A stretch of DNA of 27,897 bases from an uncultured Porphyromonadaceae bacterium. GTDB taxonomy: Bacteria > Bacteroidota > Bacteroidia > Bacteroidales > Muribaculaceae. The notes beneath the pieces were generated by a model that did no database searches, was not told the DNA's origin, and saw only the letters and a list, made by a program, of their open reading frames with translations. Position 1 is the first letter of the stretch. Each line of letters opens with the position of its first letter. Location of the stretch: positions 1 through 27,897 of the forward strand of contig CABUPJ010000046.1 in assembly GCA_902493335.1 (NCBI GenBank). The letters are read 5' to 3'. A program made the position numbers and the translations under genes. Positions 24,962 through 27,897 of the stretch are shown here, one piece after another.

Positions 24962-26190
24962 GCCTTGTCGCGTTCGCCGACGATGCGGGCTATCTCGACA
25001 ATGACTTCGGTGGCCTTCTCCATCGAACGGATGGGCACGAACTCATATCGACCGTGGAAATTAAGACCGCCGGCAAAGATATTGGGACACGGCAGTCCCT
25101 TGAACGAGAGCTGCGCGCCGTCTGTGCCGCCGCGGATAGGCACGACCTTGGGCGTGACATCGGCCCGGCGCATGGCGTCCTCGGCGATGTCGATGATATA
25201 CATCAGCGGCTCGATCTTCTCGCGCATGTTGTAATACTGGTCCTTGATGTCGATAGTGCAACAGCCGGGATATTCGTGGTTTATCTTGCGGGCGAGGTGT
25301 TCGAGCTCTTTCTTGCGGCGCTCGAAGCGGTCGCGGTCGTGGTCGCGGATGATATAGGTCAGCGTCGTCTGCTCGACCGAGCCGTCCATGCCGACGAGGT
25401 GATAGAATCCCTCGTAGTCCTCGGTGTGCTCGGGAGTCTCCCAGCGCGGCAGCATGATGACAAACTGATTGGCGATGCGCATCGAGTTGATCATCTTGTG
25501 CTTGGCATAGCCGGGGTGGACGTTGCGGCCCTTGAATGTGACCTTGGCCACGGCGGCGTTGAAGTTTTCATACTCGAGCTCGCCGATTTCGCCCCCGTCC
25601 ATCGTGTAGGCCCAGTCGGCGCCGAAGCGCTCGACGTCAAACTTGTGTGCGCCCTGGCCTATCTCCTCGTCTGGATTGAAGGCGATGCGTATCTTGCCGT
25701 GCTTGATTTCGGGATGATGCTGCAGATAATCTACGGCCGAGATGATTTCGGCGATGCCGGCCTTGTCGTCGGCGCCGAGCAGCGTTGTGCCGTCGGTGAC
25801 GATGAGCGACTGGCCGCGGTAGTGCAGCAATTCGGGAAACTCAACGGGCGACAGCACGATATTGAGTGTGTCGTTGAGTATGATATCCATGCCGTCGTAA
25901 TTCTCGACGATTCGCGGCGACACATGGCGTCCCGACATATCGGGCGACGTGTCGAGGTGAGCGATGAAGCCGACTGTCGGCACTTGGCGGTCTGTGATGT
26001 TCGACGGCAGTGTCGCCATCAGATAGCCGTTCTCATCGAGCGAGATATCCTCGAGGCCCATCGAACGCAGCTCTTTCTCGAGATACTGCGCAAAAATCAT
26101 CTGACCGGGAGTCGACGGCGTCATGTTGGTCAGCTCGTCACTCTGTGTATCGAATTTGACGTATTGTAAAAATCTGTCTACTACGTTCAT
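24958..26190 (-). CDS. pepT: Tripeptide aminopeptidase PepT
   Basis: PepT is an M20-family zinc enzyme that removes the N-terminal residue from tripeptides in the cytoplasm. The 410-residue length is typical. Metal and catalytic residues are visible: FIAHLDTSPD (His78, Asp80), LLGADDKAG (Asp141), NPDEEIGQG (Glu175, Glu176), YTMDGGEIGELEYE (Asp198) and a C-terminal PIRGGTDGAQLS...NFHGRYEF with the last His ligand. It lies between an unknown lipoprotein (32-base gap) and miaA (four-base overlap). Confidence 0.95.
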   Translation of the reverse strand: MNVVDRFLQYVKFDTQSDELTNMTPSTPGQMIFAQYLEKELRSMGLEDISLDENGYLMATLPSNITDRQVPTVGFIAHLDTSPDMSGRHVSPRIVENYDGMDIILNDTLNIVLSPVEFPELLHYRGQSLIVTDGTTLLGADDKAGIAEIISAVDYLQHHPEIKHGKIRIAFNPDEEIGQGAHKFDVERFGADWAYTMDGGEIGELEYENFNAAVAKVTFKGRNVHPGYAKHKMINSMRIANQFVIMLPRWETPEHTEDYEGFYHLVGMDGSVEQTTLTYIIRDHDRDRFERRKKELEHLARKINHEYPGCCTIDIKDQYYNMREKIEPLMYIIDIAEDAMRRADVTPKVVPIRGGTDGAQLSFKGLPCPNIFAGGLNFHGRYEFVPIRSMEKATEVIVEIARIVGERDKA

Positions 26191-26222
26191 AACTATTTCT
26201 TCTGGATATTAGAGTTTCTTTC

Positions 26223-27032
26223 TTAGATTATATCACGCCAGAGAATCGTAATCTTCATCGTGTCATTGCCCTTCTCGGTCACATAAATCAGATGGAAACC
26301 ATCGATGCCGAGCGATTTATACATCTCCATAAAGGCGTCGCGGTAGTCACCCAGGCTGTCGTAGCGGGCAGCCAACACCTTGATGCCGCGGGCTTTGAGA
26401 TTGGCCAGCGTCAACGCCTTGGCGTTGTCTTTGGTGATAAAATCCTTCTTTGTCGGGAAGCTGACCGTATAGTCGCCATAGCCGCCGGCGAAACTGAAAG
26501 TGACACCTGTCGAGCCGGCAATCATAAACTCATCGGCCTCTGACTTCATGATTTCGAGCACATTATTCTTGACATTCGTGAAATCGAGCTGAGTCAGCGG
26601 AGTCTTATAGAGACGTCTGAGCGTCGAAGCCGACAGCTCGTAATCGGCAGTGGCACCGCTGTAGTCGGTCACCTTGACAATCATAAGCTGATCCTTTGCG
26701 CTGAGAGCGTTGACAGTCTCCTCAAGATTCTTGTCGGCATTGGCCTTGACCTCTATGGCCGTGAAATACTGGAACAGCGCCGGTGTAACCTGTTTGATAT
26801 CGATCAGTGTGTCGGCAAGAGACACATCGACCGTAAAAGCCGTCTCGTCATAAGACGCCGTCGCCGATTTGAGAAAACCGGGATTGGCGGCAACTGCCTC
26901 AGAGAGCACACCGGAGAGGCGTTCAGCCTGAGCCGTAAGCGTTTGCACATTTTTATCCGGGCCACACGAAACCAAAGCCACCGTCATGGCGACAGCGGCC
27001 GAAGCCGAAGCAAAGAAGCTTGATATTTTCAT
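26223..27032 (-). CDS. Unrecognised lipoprotein upstream of pepT
   Basis: The 269-residue product starts with a lipoprotein signal peptide and lipobox LVSC (Cys23). The mature part is a mixed alpha/beta protein with no motif I can name; it contains repeated KxD and aromatic strand-like segments and ends in a beta-rich stretch (HLIYVTEKGNDTMKITILWRD). It probably sits on a periplasm-facing membrane. It begins the operon leading to pepT and miaA. The signal peptide start MKIS..F resembles that of the barrel protein at 11943, which may be chance. Confidence 0.75.
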   Translation of the reverse strand: MKISSFFASASAAVAMTVALVSCGPDKNVQTLTAQAERLSGVLSEAVAANPGFLKSATASYDETAFTVDVSLADTLIDIKQVTPALFQYFTAIEVKANADKNLEETVNALSAKDQLMIVKVTDYSGATADYELSASTLRRLYKTPLTQLDFTNVKNNVLEIMKSEADEFMIAGSTGVTFSFAGGYGDYTVSFPTKKDFITKDNAKALTLANLKARGIKVLAARYDSLGDYRDAFMEMYKSLGIDGFHLIYVTEKGNDTMKITILWRDII

Positions 27033-27073
27033 AATAATATGCTTTATAGGTTATTCACTTTGATTCAATAACG

Positions 27074-27102
27074 CAAAAATAACAAATTTTGCTCACTTAC
27101 AA
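27074..27102 (-). promoter_or_regulatory. Promoter of the lipoprotein-pepT-miaA operon
   Basis: The minus strand reads TATTTTTG (27074-27081), matching TAnnTTTG, with TTG at 27100-27102 eighteen bases upstream. It lies 41 bases before the lipoprotein start. Confidence 0.6.
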
Positions 27103-27114
27103 GTCATTTGAATC

Positions 27115-27136
27115 AAAAAAGAGAATTTGAATTCTC
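27115..27136 (-). terminator. Intrinsic terminator of the 27150-27536 gene
   Basis: Arms 27121-27126 and 27131-27136 pair over six bases, and on the minus strand a T-run follows (A-run 27115-27120). It lies 13 bases past the stop of the upstream gene. Confidence 0.65.
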
Positions 27137-27149
27137 GACGCGACAAATT

Positions 27150-27536
27150 TTAAACCGGTCGTAAGCCGTCAATCATACGAAAACGGCAGCCCTCGTCAAG
27201 CAGACGGTCAGTGATTTCCTTGAAACAGTCTCTGACATCCCCGACACCCGGATTGACCGCCCCGCGCCATTCATCCATATTTTCGGCGATGAAATCCGGC
27301 AGGCTCTCGTATGCCACGCCATAGCGCCGTGCCAGCCCCTCGGCATCCTCACGGTCAACCACAGCCGCCGTCGAACAGTCGCGCGCCGGATTCTCATAAT
27401 CATACAGATCCGCAGCGACAACAAGCAGTCCGCGCGAATTAAAACCAACCGTCAGATCCATCACCACAGGCTGATCCTCGTCAGAACTCATAATATCCCG
27501 ACGCAACCTCAGCCCGTCACAAACATGTCTCTCCAT
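27150..27536 (-). CDS. Unrecognised acidic small protein
   Basis: The ATG at 27536 gives 128 residues; a longer in-frame start at 27626 would add 30 residues that read through a promoter-like region, so the shorter form is preferred. The protein is acidic and contains QPVVMDLTVGFNSRGLLVVAADLYDYENP and a C-terminal helix-rich part ending FRMIDGLRPV. I see no signal peptide, membrane segment or known motif. A possible -7 box TAAATTTG (27555-27562 on the minus strand) and a clear terminator make it a single-gene unit. Confidence 0.65.
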   Translation of the reverse strand: MERHVCDGLRLRRDIMSSDEDQPVVMDLTVGFNSRGLLVVAADLYDYENPARDCSTAAVVDREDAEGLARRYGVAYESLPDFIAENMDEWRGAVNPGVGDVRDCFKEITDRLLDEGCRFRMIDGLRPV

Positions 27537-27724
27537 AACATTAAACTCAATCGCCAAATTTAGCAATAATTCATCAAAGAAAAAAACTATCAACTCCGGC
27601 TGAGTTGAACTTCCCCGCCAACGCAAGCCTGACCTTATCGACCTTAATGAATTTAACGACCTTATCCTCCCTCAAACACTAAAATTTTAGTCCCCGCTCC
27701 GAGCTTCATCGAGGTCTTGGTTAT

Positions 27725-27897
27725 GCTAAATTTGTTTTTGTGTCGGCGGCTTGCCGCCGTATGGAGCGAGGGCTGAAGCCCTCGCAGCCAACATATTGGT
27801 TCCAGGGTTGAAGCCCTTGACTCATATCGCTTGCAAAGCGATGATTTTACTGATAGCCGCGTAGGCCGAGGCGCTTAGGCGCCGGCCTGCGCGGTAA
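27725..27897. repeat. Intergenic GC-rich hairpin repeat cluster (right copy)
   Basis: This is the second half of the 361-base gene-free end (27537-27897); bases 27563-27724 show nothing I can name. Hairpins: arms 27744-27749/27754-27759 with loop CTTG, 27766-27773/27778-27785, 27826-27832/27836-27842, and a double-stem one at 27857-27894 with inner arms 27870-27874/27879-27883. The first two match the left copy at 421-463 and 338-375, but are contiguous here. The element runs into the window edge. Confidence 0.7.

Noticed and set aside
25054..26169. 371-codon open frame on the plus strand opposite pepT
   Set aside because: The GC-rich third positions of pepT keep the opposite strand open; PepT has all metal ligands, so the antisense frame is a by-product.

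Overview
The window looks like chromosomal DNA from a GC-rich member of the Bacteroidales, most likely a gut Muribaculaceae-type bacterium. Several intergenic regions carry the Bacteroidota -7 promoter motif TAnnTTTG. Proteins end in type IX secretion (T9SS) sorting-like domains, there is a DUF4855 lipoprotein, BspA-type leucine-rich repeats occur, and the block coaX / outer-membrane protein / lptC / CBS-domain 'hemolysin' matches gene order known from Bacteroidales. The genus assignment is inference; no rRNA or tRNA gene was seen.

Layout: a partial unrecognised ORF (1-267), a repeat-rich gap and a DUF4855 lipoprotein on the minus strand (575-1690). Then a plus-strand housekeeping run rlmN-pdxA-nucleotidyltransferase (1944-4819). 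An AT-rich island (about 4,880-8,570) carries one large secreted protein built from Ig-like, chitobiase-type and RCC1 repeats. The island is flanked by two copies of the 3' end of the neighbouring CBS-domain gene, so it looks inserted. The minus-strand envelope operon coaX-OMP-lptC-CBS protein follows (8601-12670).

The most interesting region is 12,778-20,214 on the minus strand. It holds a tightly packed set, in transcription order: secreted NAGPA-type phosphodiester glycosidase, small RyR-domain protein, degenerate SIR2-like/TIR fusion protein, and membrane STAND NTPase with BspA-type leucine-rich repeats. The last three look like an NLR-like signalling or immunity cassette. RyR and TIR domains suggest nucleotide (NAD-derived) signalling, and the STAND protein looks like a receptor whose AT-rich sensor half has a different base composition from its GC-rich NTPase half. 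Next to it sits an AbiEii-type toxin with its AbiEi-like partner (20,324-21,926), with a good promoter.

The right part is ordinary: a plus-strand operon of NAD-dependent epimerase, small membrane protein and O-methyltransferase (22,109-24,046), a minus-strand operon of unknown lipoprotein, pepT and miaA (24,056-27,032), an unrecognised acidic protein (27,150-27,536), and a repeat-rich end. GC-rich hairpin elements at both ends of the window (about 338-463 and 27,725-27,897) belong to one dispersed repeat family. All family names come from reading motifs by eye; no database search was run.
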